From contig NZ_MPIY01000017.1 of assembly GCF_001953355.1 (NCBI RefSeq), forward strand, positions 248,001-312,000: a DNA stretch of 64,000 nt, in the 5' to 3' direction. The position numbers and the translations under genes are program-made. Within the stretch, counting starts at the first letter, position 1. Every line of letters starts with the position of its first letter. The notes under the pieces are model-generated. The model saw only the letters and a list, made by a program, of their open reading frames with translations, had not been told where the DNA came from and did no database searches. This document shows, piece after piece, positions 37,554 to 47,691 of this stretch. The stretch is from Polynucleobacter sphagniphilus. Its GTDB lineage: Bacteria; Pseudomonadota; Gammaproteobacteria; Burkholderiales; Burkholderiaceae.

Positions 37554-40500
37554 ATGATTAGATTAGTGAAATTGGCTTTAGAAAAGCCGTACACCTTCAT
37601 GGTGATGGCAATTTTTATAGCTTTAATGGGAATCTTTAGTGCACTTCGATCCCCAATCGATATTTTTCCTGAAATCCGAATACCGGTTATCAGCGTAGTT
37701 TGGTCATATACAGGCATGCAGCCAGAGGATATGGCGGGTCGGGTTGTATATGCGTATGAGCGTGCGCTAAGCTCCACGGTTAATGACATTGAGCATATTG
37801 AGTCTCAGTCCTTGCCTGGCTACGGCATCGTTAAGATCTTCTTTCAACCCAGTGTAGATATTCGATTGGCTACTGCACAGGTAACGTCAATCTCCCAAAC
37901 AGTATTAAAGCAAATGCCTCCGGGTATTACGCCCCCACTTATCTTGAATTACAACGCGGCAACAGTTCCTATTGTTCAGTTGGCACTGTCTAGTTTGGCA
38001 TTATCTGAACAACGCATTTTTGACTTTGGCCAAAACTTTATTAGACCAGCGCTAGCAAGCGTGCCTGGTAGTGCAGTGCCTTCACCGTATGGCGGAAAAA
38101 CAAGGCAAATTCAGATTGATTTACGTTTGGCGGCATTGCAAGCAAGAAAGTTAACGCCGAATGATGTTATTGCGGCCTTAGCTGCGCAGAACTTGATTAT
38201 TCCGACGGGTACTCAAAAAATTGGCGAGTATGAATACAGCATCAAATTAAATAATGGGGTAACTGGATTCCAAGAGATTTCTGACTTTCCCATCAAGCTG
38301 GCTAGTGGTGCAGTTATTCAGCTTAGGGATGTGGCTCAAGTGCGCGATGGGTCGCCACCGCAAACTAATTTGGTGCGATTGGATGGTGGTAAGGCAGTAT
38401 TAATGACTATTCTTAAGTCTGGTGCCGTATCGACCTTGGATATTATTGATGGCGTTAAGGCCCTCGTTCCAAAACTCAAAGAGTCTTTGCCACCAGAGTT
38501 AAATATTAGTATTACTGGGGACCAATCAGTTTTTGTAAAGGCCTCCATTAGCGGAGTAATTCATGAGGGTTTAATTGCCGCAGCATTAACAAGTTTAATG
38601 ATCTTATTGTTTTTGGGGAGCTGGCGTTCAACAGTAATTATTGCCTCTTCCATTCCACTAGCAATTATGTTCGCTGTAATTATGCTCAATATTACGGGTG
38701 AAACTTTAAATATTATGACCCTAGGCGGTCTTGCTTTAGCCGTTGGTATTTTGGTTGATGATGCAACTGTGACTATTGAGAATATCAACTGGCACCTAGA
38801 ACAGGGGAAGCCAATTCAGGCGGCAATTTTAGATGGCGCAGCACAAATTGTTGGGCCTGCTTTTGTCGCCCTCTTGTGTATTTGCATCGTTTTTGTGCCG
38901 ATGTTTTTCTTGGAGGGTGTGTCAAAGTTTTTATTTGTACCAATGGCTAAAGCCGTTATGTTTGCGATGATCGGTTCCTTTGTTTTGTCGCGCACCTTTG
39001 TGCCTACCTTTGCAAATTTCATCTTAAAAGAGATTCATGGCCATGGAGAGCATGCCTCAGGTCATTTGAAATGGGTGATGGATATAAAACACCCTAACAG
39101 GTCAGTCAGAATTAGAGGGATGATGGCCAGATTTCAGTATCAATTCGAAGATTTTTTTAACGAAATTAGAAGGCGATATTTTGAATTTCTGAAAAAAGTA
39201 ATTCAAAATCAGAAAAAATTTACCATCATATTTATGGCTGCAGTTCTGGGCTCATATCTTTTGATATTTTCATTTGGGCGAGAATTTTTTCCTGCAGTGG
39301 ATGGCGGTCAAATTAAGATGCACGTTAGGGTTCCGGTGGGCACAAGGCTTGAGGAAACTGCCCGTCAATTTAATGATATTGAAGCAGAGATAAGGCGCTT
39401 AGTTCCTGTAGATCAAATTGAAAGTATCGTAGACAACATTGGCCTATCTGTTAGTGGTATTAACATGGCCTATAGCAGTACAGGTACCATCGGGCCGCAG
39501 GATGGCGATATTTTGGTGTCGCTAGCCAAGGGGCACTCTGCAACGGATGAGTTTGTGAAGGAATTGAGGGAAGAGTTGCCCAAAAAATTTCCCTCAACAA
39601 GCTTCGCCTTTTTGCCTGCCGACATTGTCAGTCAGATTCTGAACTTTGGCGCGCCTGCACCAATCGACATTATTGTGAAGGGTACGAAACGAGATGAGAA
39701 TTTTGCATTCACCACCAAACTATTGGAGCGAGTCAAGAAAATCCCAGGGATTGCTGATGTACGAATTCAGCAAGCGACAAATTATCCGCAAATTAATGTC
39801 GATGTAGATCGTGTGCAGGCTGCTAAGATTGGGATCACTCAAAGAGATATCACCAATAATATGGTGACAACATTGGCGGGCAGTGGTCAAGTCGCTCCAG
39901 CGTTTTGGCTTAATCCTTCCAATGGCATTTCTTATCCGGTAGTTGTTCAAACGCCACAGATTCAGGTATCTAGTATTTCAGACCTTTTGAATATTCCAGT
40001 GGCCGGAGCAAATGCAACAACTGGAACGATTCTTGGGGGCATTTCTTCTATTAGAAGAAATTTTGCCGATGCGGTTGTCACGCACGACAGCATTAAACCT
40101 TCATTTGATATTTATGCTGACACACAAGGTCGCGATCTAGGTGCGGTTGCTTCAGATATCAATCAGATCATTGAAGAGGAAACTAAAAATATCCCCAGGG
40201 GCACGACTGTAGAGTTGAGGGGTCAAGTTTCAACAATGAATTCGGCATTTATCGGTCTCGGCCTTGGGTTAATTGGTTCCATTGTATTGATTTACTTAAT
40301 TCTAGTGGTCAATTTCCAGTCATGGTTAGATCCATTTGTGATCATTACGGCCTTGCCGGCAGCGATAGCTGGAATTATTTGGATGCTTTTTTTAACATTT
40401 ACCAATCTCTCGGTACCAGCGCTTACTGGCGTCATTATGTGTATGGGCGTTGCAACAGCAAACAGTATTTTAGTGGTGAGTTTTGCGCGCGAACGTTTGC

Positions 40501-40754
40501 CAATTGATAAGGACCCAATTAAGGCTGCGTTAGAGGCAGGGTTTTCTAGATTTCGCCCTGTCATGATGACCGCATTGGCGATGGTGATCGGGATGGCGCC
40601 TATGGCCCTGGGTCTAGGAGAGGGTGGCGAGCAGAATGCACCACTGGGAAGGGCTGTTGTAGGGGGCCTCATTTTTGCAACATTCGCAACACTCATTTTT
40701 GTACCGGTTGTGTTTAGCCTAGTACATAAAAATTACGGATCAGAGAACGTATGA
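37554..40754 (+). CDS. RND-family efflux pump, inner-membrane transporter
   Basis: 1066-residue AcrB/HAE-type proton-driven pump with 12 expected transmembrane helices and two large periplasmic loops. The proton-relay motif GILVDDATVTIEN lies near residue 400, and the late segment EGGEQNAPLGRAVVGGL near 1030 is typical. The substrate cannot be told; the order pump-adaptor-outer-membrane factor fits drug, dye or metabolite export. The stop overlaps the adaptor start by four bases. No adjacent regulator gene is visible. Confidence 0.93.
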   Translation: MIRLVKLALEKPYTFMVMAIFIALMGIFSALRSPIDIFPEIRIPVISVVWSYTGMQPEDMAGRVVYAYERALSSTVNDIEHIESQSLPGYGIVKIFFQPSVDIRLATAQVTSISQTVLKQMPPGITPPLILNYNAATVPIVQLALSSLALSEQRIFDFGQNFIRPALASVPGSAVPSPYGGKTRQIQIDLRLAALQARKLTPNDVIAALAAQNLIIPTGTQKIGEYEYSIKLNNGVTGFQEISDFPIKLASGAVIQLRDVAQVRDGSPPQTNLVRLDGGKAVLMTILKSGAVSTLDIIDGVKALVPKLKESLPPELNISITGDQSVFVKASISGVIHEGLIAAALTSLMILLFLGSWRSTVIIASSIPLAIMFAVIMLNITGETLNIMTLGGLALAVGILVDDATVTIENINWHLEQGKPIQAAILDGAAQIVGPAFVALLCICIVFVPMFFLEGVSKFLFVPMAKAVMFAMIGSFVLSRTFVPTFANFILKEIHGHGEHASGHLKWVMDIKHPNRSVRIRGMMARFQYQFEDFFNEIRRRYFEFLKKVIQNQKKFTIIFMAAVLGSYLLIFSFGREFFPAVDGGQIKMHVRVPVGTRLEETARQFNDIEAEIRRLVPVDQIESIVDNIGLSVSGINMAYSSTGTIGPQDGDILVSLAKGHSATDEFVKELREELPKKFPSTSFAFLPADIVSQILNFGAPAPIDIIVKGTKRDENFAFTTKLLERVKKIPGIADVRIQQATNYPQINVDVDRVQAAKIGITQRDITNNMVTTLAGSGQVAPAFWLNPSNGISYPVVVQTPQIQVSSISDLLNIPVAGANATTGTILGGISSIRRNFADAVVTHDSIKPSFDIYADTQGRDLGAVASDINQIIEEETKNIPRGTTVELRGQVSTMNSAFIGLGLGLIGSIVLIYLILVVNFQSWLDPFVIITALPAAIAGIIWMLFLTFTNLSVPALTGVIMCMGVATANSILVVSFARERLPIDKDPIKAALEAGFSRFRPVMMTALAMVIGMAPMALGLGEGGEQNAPLGRAVVGGLIFATFATLIFVPVVFSLVHKNYGSENV

Positions 40755-41989
40755 AATTAATTAAATTAAATAAAGAGTTTTTTAAGTCATTGCCGCTATT
40801 GGCAAAGAAGTACTCCATTTTTTTAAAGGTGTCTGCAATTGCGCTGTGTATTAAATATCGAGCTCTTGAAAAGAATCAGAAGCACGTAGTTCAAGCAATA
40901 GTGATCATTATCCTGTTGAATTTTGGATTTCGTATTTACGGTTTTATTTCTGCAAAATTTCGTTCGGAAGCGAGTGCTCAAAGGGTTGTGTCAGTCATTC
41001 TCCCGGTCATTGGCGGGGCTGAAAATTCTATTTCTTTTCCTGGGCGGCTTGAGGCTTATTTGAATGCACCGATTTACTCTCGTGTGAATGGTTACATGAA
41101 GAAGTGGGATAAGGATATTGGTTCGCAAGTGAAGAAGGGTGAGATCTTGGGCAGAATTGAAGCGCCTGAAGTTGATCAGCAACTGCAGCAAGCAAAATCT
41201 GATTTAATTTCAGCAAAGAGTAATGAGGCGCTTGCAAAAATTTCTTTTACAAGATGGAAGAATTTATTTGCCGAGGATGCTGTTTCAAGGCAAGAATTAG
41301 ATCAAAAGACTACTGAATACGAGACAAGGAAAGCCTTGCGTCAGATAGCGGAGGCAAATTTACAGAAGGCGGAAATTTTTTCGGAGTACAAAAATATTCC
41401 AGCACCATTTACCGGTCAAGTTACCGAGAGAAATATTGACGTTGGTGCATTAGTGAGTGTTGGCTCTGGTAAGCCCTTGTTTAATGTTGCAAATATTGAT
41501 GCGTTGCGTCTTTTTGTGAACATTCCTCAGGTGTTTATGAATGATATTCAACCCGGTATTCCGGCTAAAATTCGGGTTCCTGAATTTCCAGAGAAGGTTT
41601 TTGAGGCAAAAGTCATTCGTTCTGCAGGGGCGGTAAATGAAAATTCTGGCACCGTATTGATCGAAATTGAAATGGATAATCAGGAGCATGTTTTGACCGC
41701 TGGTGAATTTGCCCAGGTGAATATTGACCTCCCTTCTGATCGCACTATTCCAAGAGTGCCATCATCGGCGCTGATTATTCGTAAGGATGGGGCATTCTTG
41801 GCGGAGGTTGGCAAGGACCAGAAAGTAGTATTTACTAAAGTGGTTATTGGCAGAGATTTTGGTCAAGAGGTTGAGGTTATTGGCCCCATTACTTCTGAGT
41901 CAAAGATTGTGAATAACCCACCAGACTCACTCATCGCTGGTGAATTAGTGGTTCTTGCAAAAGAGCCCAAGGGTAATAAGGCGAAATAG
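40751..41989 (+). CDS. RND efflux membrane fusion protein
   Basis: 412-residue periplasmic adaptor: lipoyl halves (YSRVNGYMKKWDKDIGSQVKKGEILGRI and the later APFTGQVTERNIDVGALV) around a coiled-coil hairpin, then a beta-barrel. The N-terminus is unusual: about 45 basic residues precede a transmembrane helix (VVQAIVIIILLNFGF), so it is anchored and not a lipoprotein. ATG overlaps the pump stop. Confidence 0.92.
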   Translation: MKLIKLNKEFFKSLPLLAKKYSIFLKVSAIALCIKYRALEKNQKHVVQAIVIIILLNFGFRIYGFISAKFRSEASAQRVVSVILPVIGGAENSISFPGRLEAYLNAPIYSRVNGYMKKWDKDIGSQVKKGEILGRIEAPEVDQQLQQAKSDLISAKSNEALAKISFTRWKNLFAEDAVSRQELDQKTTEYETRKALRQIAEANLQKAEIFSEYKNIPAPFTGQVTERNIDVGALVSVGSGKPLFNVANIDALRLFVNIPQVFMNDIQPGIPAKIRVPEFPEKVFEAKVIRSAGAVNENSGTVLIEIEMDNQEHVLTAGEFAQVNIDLPSDRTIPRVPSSALIIRKDGAFLAEVGKDQKVVFTKVVIGRDFGQEVEVIGPITSESKIVNNPPDSLIAGELVVLAKEPKGNKAK

Positions 41990-41990
41990 C

Positions 41991-43400
41991 ATGTCAAATA
42001 ATATCCGTCGTTTATTTGGTATTGGACTGCTTAGCTTATGCTATGGATGTTCTTTTGCCCCTGATTACAAGCGTCCTGAAGTGCAAATGCCAAGCGACTT
42101 CAAGGAGATTTCTCAAGGCTGGGTGGTGGCTAAACCTGCTGATCAGATGCAAAGAGGCTCTTGGTGGAAAAACTTTGGGGACCCAGTCCTAGACCAGCTT
42201 GTTGCAAAGACTGATGCTGGTAATTTTCAAATAGCGGCTGCGGTAGCGCGTTATGAAAATGCGAGTGCTTTTTTAGCCGTCAACAACGCTGGCTTATATC
42301 CTCAGATTGCGGTTACTGGCGCCGCTACCGAGAATCGACAATCCGCCGGTCGACCACTGCGTGGCGCAAACCAGCCTAATATTTATGACAATAATTTTTT
42401 CGGTGGTTTGGCAACCTATGAGTTGGATTTGTGGGGTCGCGTTCGATCTGGCATTGATTCTGCATCCGCGTTAGCTCAAGCAAGTCAAGAGGATTTAGAG
42501 TCAGTGCGTTTAATTATTCAAGCAGATTTGGTGAATAGTTACATTACTATGCGTGGCGTTGAATCTCAGCAGGCGATTTTGCAGCGCGACCTAGATCTGT
42601 ATCAGAAGCAGGCAGATTTAATGCAAAAACGCTATAAGGAGGGAATTAATTCTGGAGTTGATTTTTATCGTCTACAGGGCTTGGTAGAAGCTGGGCGCAT
42701 TCAAGAAAAAGCATTGCAAACGCGTCGAGCTCAACTTGAGCATGTGATTGCTGTGCTTGTGGGTGAATCGCCATCCTCCTTTTCCTTGCCCAGAGGTAGC
42801 GTTTCCGATTTCAAGCTCCCACCAATTGCAGTTTCGATTCCTTCTACATTGCTTGAGCGTCGGCCAGATGTCGCTTCTGCCGAGAGGAGGGTTGCAGCTA
42901 GTAATGCAGAAATTGGTGTGGCTCGCAGTGCATTTTTCCCAGTCATTTCGTTATCCGCTTTTGGTGGCTATCAAACCGCCAATCAAGCCAATATCTTGGC
43001 GGCGCCTAATGCATTTTGGACGATTGGACCTTTGGCATTTTTAACGATTTTCGATGGCGGCAGAAGATCGGCTATTGTTGATCAGGCAATTGCAAGGAAT
43101 ACCGAAAATACTGCGGTTTATAAAAATATCGTGCTATCAGCAATCAAAGAAGTCGAGGATGTTTTGGTTCAATTAAAGAATCGCGAAGAATCTTTAATTA
43201 ATGTCGAAAATAGCTTAATGTACTCAGATAAAACTTATAAAATTTCTACCGCAAGATATCGAGAGGGTATAGCTAGCTATCTCGAGATAGTTGACGCTGC
43301 TATTGAGAAATCAAAGTCTGAGACTATTAAAGTTGATTATCAGACTCAGTTATTGGTTGATCGAGTTTTGCTAATTAAGTCCTTGGGTGGCTACTGGTAA
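41991..43400 (+). CDS. Outer-membrane efflux factor (NodT/OprM type)
   Basis: 469-residue TolC-like channel. The N-terminal signal ends in a cysteine (LLSLCYGC) followed by FAPDYKRPEV, the usual start of lipidated NodT-family factors. Paired outer-membrane efflux repeats follow, with LLERRPDVASAERRVAASNAEIG near residue 285. ATG 41991 follows the adaptor stop by one base, and a longer frame from 41955 overlaps the adaptor gene. It ends the efflux operon. Confidence 0.92.
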   Translation: MSNNIRRLFGIGLLSLCYGCSFAPDYKRPEVQMPSDFKEISQGWVVAKPADQMQRGSWWKNFGDPVLDQLVAKTDAGNFQIAAAVARYENASAFLAVNNAGLYPQIAVTGAATENRQSAGRPLRGANQPNIYDNNFFGGLATYELDLWGRVRSGIDSASALAQASQEDLESVRLIIQADLVNSYITMRGVESQQAILQRDLDLYQKQADLMQKRYKEGINSGVDFYRLQGLVEAGRIQEKALQTRRAQLEHVIAVLVGESPSSFSLPRGSVSDFKLPPIAVSIPSTLLERRPDVASAERRVAASNAEIGVARSAFFPVISLSAFGGYQTANQANILAAPNAFWTIGPLAFLTIFDGGRRSAIVDQAIARNTENTAVYKNIVLSAIKEVEDVLVQLKNREESLINVENSLMYSDKTYKISTARYREGIASYLEIVDAAIEKSKSETIKVDYQTQLLVDRVLLIKSLGGYW

Positions 43401-43423
43401 AGTTTTTGATGGTCGGCTAAATG

Positions 43424-43454
43424 GCTAAATCCATCGGCCTGGATTTAGCTTTTT
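43424..43454 (+). terminator. Rho-independent terminator of the efflux operon
   Basis: A perfect 10-bp stem, GCTAAATCCA/TGGATTTAGC (43424-43433 with 43440-43449), then T5. The rest of the gap to mscL (43455-43611) shows no gene; it contains a run of nine G at 43482-43490. Confidence 0.92.
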
Positions 43455-43611
43455 GGTTGGGCTTACCCCAAAAATGATTATGGGGGGGGGCTGCAGGCCG
43501 GGTTGCTGGAGCGAATCTTGGGTTTCATGAATGTAGGGCAATCGTCACAATCGCCCCTGCGTAAATAATAGCCATTAGATGGCAAGTGTTTCACCGAGCT
43601 ATTTTTTGGAA

Positions 43612-44034
43612 TTATTTTTTAACGCTATCGCGAATTTCGCGTAGCAAAACAATATCTTCCGGGGTTGGGGCTGCTGGAGGAGCATCAATTACCCGAATTT
43701 TATTGACTAACTTAACCATTTGAAAAATCACAAAAGCTAGCAATGTAAAGTTAATTGAAATAGTGATGAAGTTGCCGTAGGCGAAAATGGGCACCCCTGC
43801 CTTTTTTAGTGCATCAAAGGTTCTGGGAACCCCTTCAGGAATACTGCCTAGAACTAAAAATAGGTTCGTGAAGTCAATATGACCGCCTAATAGAGCTGAA
43901 ATAACAGGCATCACGATGTCATGGACCAGCGAGTCGACAATTTTCCCAAATGCGCCACCAATAATGACACCGACTGCTAAGTCAATGACATTGCCTTTCA
44001 CCGCAAAGTCCCGAAATTCTCTTAAAACACCCAT
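43612..44034 (-). CDS. mscL: Large-conductance mechanosensitive channel
   Basis: 140-residue two-helix channel that opens under membrane tension to release osmolytes. The conserved start [28 protein letters not shown] is complete; the second helix ([19 protein letters not shown]) and a charged C-terminal bundle follow. It is divergent from petA, with about 135 bases between. Confidence 0.96.
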   Translation of the reverse strand: MGVLREFRDFAVKGNVIDLAVGVIIGGAFGKIVDSLVHDIVMPVISALLGGHIDFTNLFLVLGSIPEGVPRTFDALKKAGVPIFAYGNFITISINFTLLAFVIFQMVKLVNKIRVIDAPPAAPTPEDIVLLREIRDSVKK

Positions 44035-44090
44035 AAATGCTTTCCTTTTAGATTTAATCGAGATTAACTCAAAATTACCCTATAACTTTC

Positions 44091-44118
44091 TTGCATACCC
44101 ATCTTTTTACTTTAAAAT
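44091..44118 (+). promoter_or_regulatory. Candidate promoter of the petABC operon
   Basis: TTGCAT (44091-44096), 16 bases, TAAAAT (44113-44118), about 50 bases upstream of the petA ATG, in the divergent mscL-petA gap. Confidence 0.5.
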
Positions 44119-44170
44119 CCTACCTTTAAGCAATTTCCACCCATAAATGCTCTTTTTAGGAATTTTGTAA

Positions 44171-44773
44171 ATGAGTGACAAGCCCTGTATGGACAAGGAT
44201 CGCCGTAATTGGTTGATCGCTACTTCTGCTGTTGGAGGCGTAGGCGCAGCCGCTGCTCTCTACCCATTTGTTGACAGTTTTGAGCCTTCTGAGCGCGCTA
44301 AGGCCGCTGGTGCTGCTGTTGAGATTGATATTACAGGTATGAAGCCTGATGAGATGCGGGTTGTAGAGTGGCGTGGAAAGCCGGTTTGGGTAGTGCGTCG
44401 TACTCCTGAGCAGGTTGCTGAGCTTTCTAAGATTGATGGCGAATTGGCTGATCCAGACTCATTGCGTGATCCAGCTCAATTTACCCCACCCTATGCCCAG
44501 AACCAATGGCGTTCTATCAAGCCTGAATATCTTGTTGTTGTTGGCATCTGTACTCACTTAGGTTGCTCCCCAAATGCTAAATTTGAGGCGGGCCCACAAC
44601 CATCTTTACCAAACACTTGGCCGGGCGGCTTCCTTTGCCCATGCCATGGCTCCACATTTGATATGGCAGGCCGCGTATTTAAAAACAAACCAGCCCCAGA
44701 TAACCTTGAAGTCCCTCCGCACATGTACTTGAGCGACACCAAGATTCTGATTGGCGATGATAAGAAGGCCTAA
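44171..44773 (+). CDS. petA: Ubiquinol-cytochrome c reductase, Rieske iron-sulfur subunit
   Basis: 200 residues. Twin-arginine-type signal anchor (DRRNWLIATSAVGGVGAAAALYP), then the 2Fe-2S ligands CTHLGC near residue 128 and CPCHGSTFD near 156. It carries electrons from ubiquinol to cytochrome c1. The signal implies Tat export; tatABC is at 23.6 kb. The gene begins the operon petA-petB-petC. Confidence 0.96.
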   Translation: MSDKPCMDKDRRNWLIATSAVGGVGAAAALYPFVDSFEPSERAKAAGAAVEIDITGMKPDEMRVVEWRGKPVWVVRRTPEQVAELSKIDGELADPDSLRDPAQFTPPYAQNQWRSIKPEYLVVVGICTHLGCSPNAKFEAGPQPSLPNTWPGGFLCPCHGSTFDMAGRVFKNKPAPDNLEVPPHMYLSDTKILIGDDKKA

Positions 44774-44783
44774 GGAGAGATAA

Positions 44784-46184
44784 ATGGCATTTCACGAAAA
44801 AGAAGTCCCGGCAAACGCTCCAGCCGCTCAGAAATTAATGGCTTGGATTGACTCACGCCTGCCTGTAACTGAGGCCTTTAAAAGGCATATGAGTGAGTAT
44901 TACGCTCCAAAGAATTTGAATTTCTTCTATATTTTTGGCGCCTTAGCAATTGTTGTTTTAGTCATTCAGATTCTCACTGGTATTTTTTTGGTGATGAACT
45001 ACAAGCCTGATGCAGCAAAAGCATTTGAGTCCGTTGAATACATCATGCGAGAAGTTCCATGGGGCTGGTTGATTCGCTACATGCATTCCACTGGCGCTTC
45101 TATGTTCTTTGTGGTGGTTTATATGCATATGTTCCGCGGCTTGATCTACGGGTCATATCGCAAACCACGTGAATTAATCTGGATTTTTGGTTGCGCAATC
45201 TTCTTGTGCTTGATGGGTGAAGCATTCTTTGGCTACTTGCTGCCATGGGGCCAAATGTCCTATTGGGGCGCTCAAGTGATTGTGAACTTGTTTTCCGCCA
45301 TTCCATTTATTGGACCAGACCTCTCTTTGTGGTTACGTGGCGACTATGTTGTAGGCGACGCAACGCTAAATCGCTTCTTTGCATTCCACGTCATTGCTAT
45401 TCCATTGGTATTGATTGGTTTGGTCGCAGCACACATTCTTGCTTTGCATGAAGTTGGCTCGAATAACCCAGATGGCGTTGAAATCAAAGATACATTGGAT
45501 TCACAAGGCCATCCAGTGGACGGCATTCCTTTCCACCCCTTCTACAGTGTGCATGATGTGATGTATTTGGGCGGCTTCTTGATGATTTTTGCTCTTATCG
45601 TATTCTTTGCTCCAGAGATGGGCGGTTACTTTTTAGAGGCCAATAACTTTATTCCAGCTAACCCTTTCCAAACCCCTCCGCATATTGCTCCAGTTTGGTA
45701 TTTCACGCCTTTCTATTCGATGTTGCGTGCAACAACGACCAGCTTTTTATTGCCTTTGTGGATTTTCTTGGCCTTAATCTTGGCGATGTTTGCTAAGAGT
45801 GCTAAGCAGTGGAAAACAAAAGGCCTCTGTCTAGCAATCGCACTGGTATTGGCTGCCGGTTTCCATTTCTTTGATGCCAAATTCTGGGGCGTGGTGATTA
45901 TGGGTGGCTCGGTGGTAATCATGTTCTTCTTGCCATGGCTTGATCACTCACCAGTGAAATCTATTCGTTACCGTCCACAATTCCATAAATATATCTATGG
46001 CATCTTCGTGGTCTGTTTTGTGATTTTGGGCTATCTTGGCATTCAGCCACCATCACCTATGTTTGAGAAGCTTTCTCAGGTTTGTACTATTTACTACCTG
46101 GGCTTCTTCTTAGGAATGCCGTTTTGGAGCAAGCTTGGTACATTCAAGCCAGTTCCAACACGCGTTACTTTTAAGTCACATTAA
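44784..46184 (+). CDS. petB: Cytochrome b of the bc1 complex
   Basis: 466-residue membrane protein holding both b-type hemes and the quinone sites. Typical segments: GWLIRYMHSTGAS, LMGEAFFGYLLPWGQMSYWGAQVI, and the Qo-site region with APVWYFTPFYSMLRA. It has a GGAGAGA ribosome site 10 bases after petA. petC follows after 31 bases. Confidence 0.97.
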   Translation: MAFHEKEVPANAPAAQKLMAWIDSRLPVTEAFKRHMSEYYAPKNLNFFYIFGALAIVVLVIQILTGIFLVMNYKPDAAKAFESVEYIMREVPWGWLIRYMHSTGASMFFVVVYMHMFRGLIYGSYRKPRELIWIFGCAIFLCLMGEAFFGYLLPWGQMSYWGAQVIVNLFSAIPFIGPDLSLWLRGDYVVGDATLNRFFAFHVIAIPLVLIGLVAAHILALHEVGSNNPDGVEIKDTLDSQGHPVDGIPFHPFYSVHDVMYLGGFLMIFALIVFFAPEMGGYFLEANNFIPANPFQTPPHIAPVWYFTPFYSMLRATTTSFLLPLWIFLALILAMFAKSAKQWKTKGLCLAIALVLAAGFHFFDAKFWGVVIMGGSVVIMFFLPWLDHSPVKSIRYRPQFHKYIYGIFVVCFVILGYLGIQPPSPMFEKLSQVCTIYYLGFFLGMPFWSKLGTFKPVPTRVTFKSH

Positions 46185-46215
46185 TTCAGACACCAAAGAG
46201 ATATTAGGAACTAGT

Positions 46216-46989
46216 ATGAAACGAATTCTGCAAACTTGGATGGGCGTCTGCCAAGCAACGGTTTTGGTTGCTGCCCTGGGTTTTGGTGTTGCCGCAAATG
46301 CAAATGAAGGCGGCTTCCCATTGGATGCTGCACCGAATCGCGTGAGCAGTAATGCCTCATTACAAAATGGCGCAAAGTTGTTTGTGAACTATTGCTTAAA
46401 TTGTCACGCGGCAGCAAGCTTGCGTTACAACCGCTTGCGTGACATTGGTTTGACTGATGAAGAAATCAAAGATAACTTGATTTTGAATGACGCCAAGGTG
46501 GGTGATTTGATGACCATCTCCATGACACCAAAAGAAGGCAAATTGTTCTTCGGCAAAAATCCTCCAGACCTGTCGGTTGAGGCGCGTGCTAGAGGTACTG
46601 ATTGGTTGTATACCTACTTCCGTACTTTCTACAAAGACGACAATACACAAACTGGTTGGAATAATTTGGTTTATCCAAACGTTGGTATGCCGCATGTTTT
46701 ATGGCAACTTCAGGGTATTCGTGCTGCGAAATTTGAGGAGAAGGCTGATCCTCATGAAGAGGGCAGAACTGAGAAAGTATTTATTGGCTTTGAGCAATTA
46801 ACTCCAGGCACCATGAAGCCACAAGAGTATGACGATAATATTGCCGACCTGGTTTCTTTCATGTCTTGGATGGCTGAGCCAGCACAATTAGAGCGTAAGC
46901 GCCTTGGCGTTATTGTTCTATTGTTCTTGGCGATCTTTACTCTATTCGCTTGGCGTTTGAATAAGTCCTACTGGAAAGATATCCACTAA
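46216..46989 (+). CDS. petC: Cytochrome c1 of the bc1 complex
   Basis: 257 residues. The signal peptide ends near VAANANEG; the heme-binding CLNCH lies near residue 62, and a C-terminal membrane anchor (VIVLLFLAIFTLFAW) follows. ATG 46216 starts the signal peptide; the longer frame to 46135 overlaps petB and is rejected. The stop codon sits inside the terminator hairpin. Confidence 0.96.
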   Translation: MKRILQTWMGVCQATVLVAALGFGVAANANEGGFPLDAAPNRVSSNASLQNGAKLFVNYCLNCHAAASLRYNRLRDIGLTDEEIKDNLILNDAKVGDLMTISMTPKEGKLFFGKNPPDLSVEARARGTDWLYTYFRTFYKDDNTQTGWNNLVYPNVGMPHVLWQLQGIRAAKFEEKADPHEEGRTEKVFIGFEQLTPGTMKPQEYDDNIADLVSFMSWMAEPAQLERKRLGVIVLLFLAIFTLFAWRLNKSYWKDIH

Positions 46990-47008
46990 GAATAAGTGGA
47001 TATCTTTT
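46975..47008 (+). terminator. Terminator at the end of petABC
   Basis: A perfect 13-bp stem, AAAGATATCCACT (46975-46987) with AGTGGATATCTTT (46995-47007), ends in T4. It overlaps the last codons and stop of petC. Confidence 0.85.
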
Positions 47009-47059
47009 AAGAGCAGATTTAAAGCAGTAATTTGTAGTATTGATTAAGGAAATATATTT

Positions 47060-47671
47060 ATGATGGTGTTGTACTCGGGCACAAATTGCCCATTCTCGCA
47101 ACGCTGCCGTCTTGTGCTTTTTGAAAAAGGCATGGACTTTGAGATCCGCGATGTTGACTTGTTTAATAAGCCAGAAGACATCTCGGTGATGAACCCATAC
47201 GGCCAAGTTCCAATCTTGGTTGAGCGTGATTTAATTTTGTATGAGTCAAATATCATCAATGAATACATTGATGAACGTTTTCCGCATCCTCAGTTAATGC
47301 CGCCTGATCCTGTAGCGCGTGCTCGTGCACGATTGTTCCTCTTCAATTTTGAGAAAGAGCTATTCGTACACGTTGCTGCCTTGGAAAATGAAAAAGGCAA
47401 AGCTGCTGAAAAAGTTCATGAAAAAGCGCGTTTAGCTATTCGTGATCGCTTAACCCAGTTGGCACCTATTTTTGTAAAAAATAAGTACATGCTCGGTGAT
47501 GAGTTCTCTATGCTCGATGTTGCGATTGCCCCTTTGTTGTGGCGCCTTGAGCACTATGGCATTGATCTCTCACGCAATGCAGCACCCCTCTTAAAGTACG
47601 CAGAGCGTATTTTTAGTAGACCTGCCTACATTGAAGCATTAACACCTTCAGAGAAGGTAATGCGCCGCTAA
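47060..47671 (+). CDS. sspA: Stringent starvation protein A
   Basis: 203-residue GST-fold protein that binds RNA polymerase in enterobacteria. The thioredoxin-like N-terminal half begins VLYSGTNCPFSQRCRLVLFEKG, followed by the helical domain with DEFSMLDVAIAPLLWRLEHYGI. A second ATG directly follows the first. Its position between bc1 genes and sspB is common in betaproteobacteria. Confidence 0.94.
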   Translation: MMVLYSGTNCPFSQRCRLVLFEKGMDFEIRDVDLFNKPEDISVMNPYGQVPILVERDLILYESNIINEYIDERFPHPQLMPPDPVARARARLFLFNFEKELFVHVAALENEKGKAAEKVHEKARLAIRDRLTQLAPIFVKNKYMLGDEFSMLDVAIAPLLWRLEHYGIDLSRNAAPLLKYAERIFSRPAYIEALTPSEKVMRR

Positions 47672-47691
47672 GCGGTTCATTCGCAGTCTGT

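Noticed and set aside
46135..46216. Longer N-terminus for cytochrome c1
   Set aside because: It overlaps petB and would precede the signal peptide.
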